A stretch of DNA of 54,592 nt from Candidatus Kaiserbacteria bacterium (GTDB lineage: Bacteria; Patescibacteriota; Minisyncoccia; Phycocordibacterales; UBA2100). A program made the position numbers and the translations under genes. The stretch covers positions 1-54,592 of the forward strand of contig JACRFH010000051.1 in NCBI GenBank assembly GCA_016217975.1, written 5' to 3'. Each line of letters starts with the position of its first letter. Position 1 is the stretch's first letter. Below, one piece after another: positions 53,538 to 54,592 of the stretch. The notes beneath the pieces were generated by a model. The model had not been told where the DNA came from. It was given only the letters and a program-made list of their open reading frames with translations, and made no database searches.

Positions 53538-53927
53538 ATGCCAAAAGGGATAATTGAGACGTCGCTCGTCATCCTTGCGCTTCTTGCCTACGTGTTTGAC
53601 ATGCGCGGCACGCTTTTGGCGTCGCTTGCAATGCTTCTGTTTCTTGCGCTCTATCATTACATTCACAAAGAAGACAATGCCATCAATCATGATCGTGCGG
53701 CCGAAAAAGCAGAACACCTTGGATGGGTATTGAAAGCCGCAAAAGCGCATGGAAATATTTCCAATCACGAGGTGCAGGCGCTTCTCAAGGTCTCGCACAC
53801 GACTGCAGAGCGATATCTGGAAGAGCTCGAACGAGAAGGCGATCTTGAGCAAATGGGAACGAGCGGTCGGAGTGTGGTATATCACCTCAAGGAGGAACCC
53901 AGGAATCCTTTTCTCGATTACCTCTAA
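53538..53927 (+). CDS. Membrane-anchored winged-helix DNA-binding protein
   Basis: N-terminal hydrophobic segments; LGWVLKAAKAHGNISNHEVQALLKVSHTTAERYLEELEREGDLEQMGTSGRSVVYHL. Confidence 0.7.
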   Translation: MPKGIIETSLVILALLAYVFDMRGTLLASLAMLLFLALYHYIHKEDNAINHDRAAEKAEHLGWVLKAAKAHGNISNHEVQALLKVSHTTAERYLEELEREGDLEQMGTSGRSVVYHLKEEPRNPFLDYL

Positions 53928-53944
53928 TAGGGTAGTATGCTTGT

Positions 53945-54376
53945 ATGATGGATATAAGAAAAAACGCGTCAGATACATTCAGCGGGTTTAAACAATTCAT
54001 CTTGCGCGGCAATGTCGTCGACTTGGCAGTAGGCGTCGTCTTCGGCGCGGCATTCAGCGGGCTCATCAATGCGCTCGTAAAGGATCTAGTGACGCCGCTT
54101 ATCGCGGCGATATTTACCCAGCCTGATTTCTCCCTCATTCAATTCACGATCCGCGGGAGCCATTTTGCGATAGGAGATTTTCTCAATGTATTTCTTTCGT
54201 TTCTCATCCTTGCCGCGGTCGTGTATTTCCTTATCGTGCTTCCCATGAATGCGCTCGTCGCACGCTCGCGCCGGCAGCCGCCGGTGGATCCCACCGAGAA
54301 AAAGTGCCCGCAGTGCAAAGGGGATATTCCAATCGACGCCACGCGCTGCAAATTCTGCACGCAGCTTATTGCGTAA
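53945..54376 (+). CDS. mscL: Large-conductance mechanosensitive channel with C-terminal zinc ribbon
   Basis: FKQFILRGNVVDLAVGVVFGAAFSGLINALVKDLVTPLIAAI; tail KKCPQCKGDIPIDATRCKFCTQLIA. Confidence 0.93.
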   Translation: MMDIRKNASDTFSGFKQFILRGNVVDLAVGVVFGAAFSGLINALVKDLVTPLIAAIFTQPDFSLIQFTIRGSHFAIGDFLNVFLSFLILAAVVYFLIVLPMNALVARSRRQPPVDPTEKKCPQCKGDIPIDATRCKFCTQLIA

Positions 54377-54476
54377 GAAGACTGTGCCCGGTACGACCCT
54401 TTGGCATCGCTCTGGTTTTGCCGTCGTTTATTTCTTGCAGAATACTTCTTGTTTAACTTCAACCCCATCAAAAGGT

Positions 54477-54555
54477 AAGCCACCGGTTCGACCGGTGTGA
54501 CTCGAAGAGGCTTGGCCGTTCCCCAAAGAAAGGGAATACTGATATCCGGTGGCTT
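54477..54555 (+). ncRNA. Candidate structured RNA / cis-regulatory element near the window edge
   Basis: AAGCCACCGG (54477-54486) pairs with CCGGTGGCTT (54546-54555); competing local hairpin CACCGG-TTCGA-CCGGTG (54481-54497); inner TTCCC...GGGAA. Confidence 0.4.
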
Positions 54556-54592
54556 GATGAGCGCTTGCCGTCAATACCACATATGTCAGATC

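Noticed and set aside
54249-54500. 83-aa plus-strand ORF overlapping the mscL 3' end
   Set aside because: Out-of-frame overlap with the clear MscL zinc-ribbon tail; no support.

Overview
This 54.6 kb window has standard-code, bacterial gene organisation. Its content (YvcK, SWIB protein, DUF2784-like protein, short intergenic spaces, REP/RAYT element, palindromes inside genes) suggests a Candidate Phyla Radiation / Parcubacteria-like genome; this placement is inference. Left part (1-16.9 kb): Maf C-terminus, EcfG-like ECF sigma factor, YvcK, a Clp-fold SDH-type protease followed by a possible PIN toxin module, Nth, Ddl, class IV aminotransferase, HAD phosphatase, MutY-like glycosylase, RNase J, an oligopeptide-binding protein, SecG, a RelE/ParE-type TA pair and groES-groEL. 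Centre (17-44.8 kb): a locus of predicted secreted proteins dominated by one uninterrupted 23,085-nt ORF encoding 7,694 aa. This giant protein has a signal peptide, a divergent SecA-like DEAD/DEAH ATPase, several TM segments, three HExxH zincin motifs, an in-frame intein/BIL-type Hint element with a non-LAGLIDADG insert, a Tiki/TraB-like region and three putative peptidoglycan-active domains. A RAYT transposase with three 'TGTAGGACA-N5-TGTCCTACA' REP hairpins sits just upstream. Right part (44.8-54.6 kb): LemA, HtpX, a TrpR/YerC-like regulator flanked by two near-identical palindromes, tRNA-Ser(GGA), a SWIB protein, a complete cyoABCDE quinol oxidase operon led by a polyprenyl synthase gene, and MscL with a zinc-ribbon tail. 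Other notable signals are -10 boxes placed 5-7 nt before start codons of about a dozen genes (probable leaderless mRNAs), two candidate structured RNAs, and perfect palindromes embedded in frame in coding sequences. Product names come from motif recognition by eye; no database searches were run.
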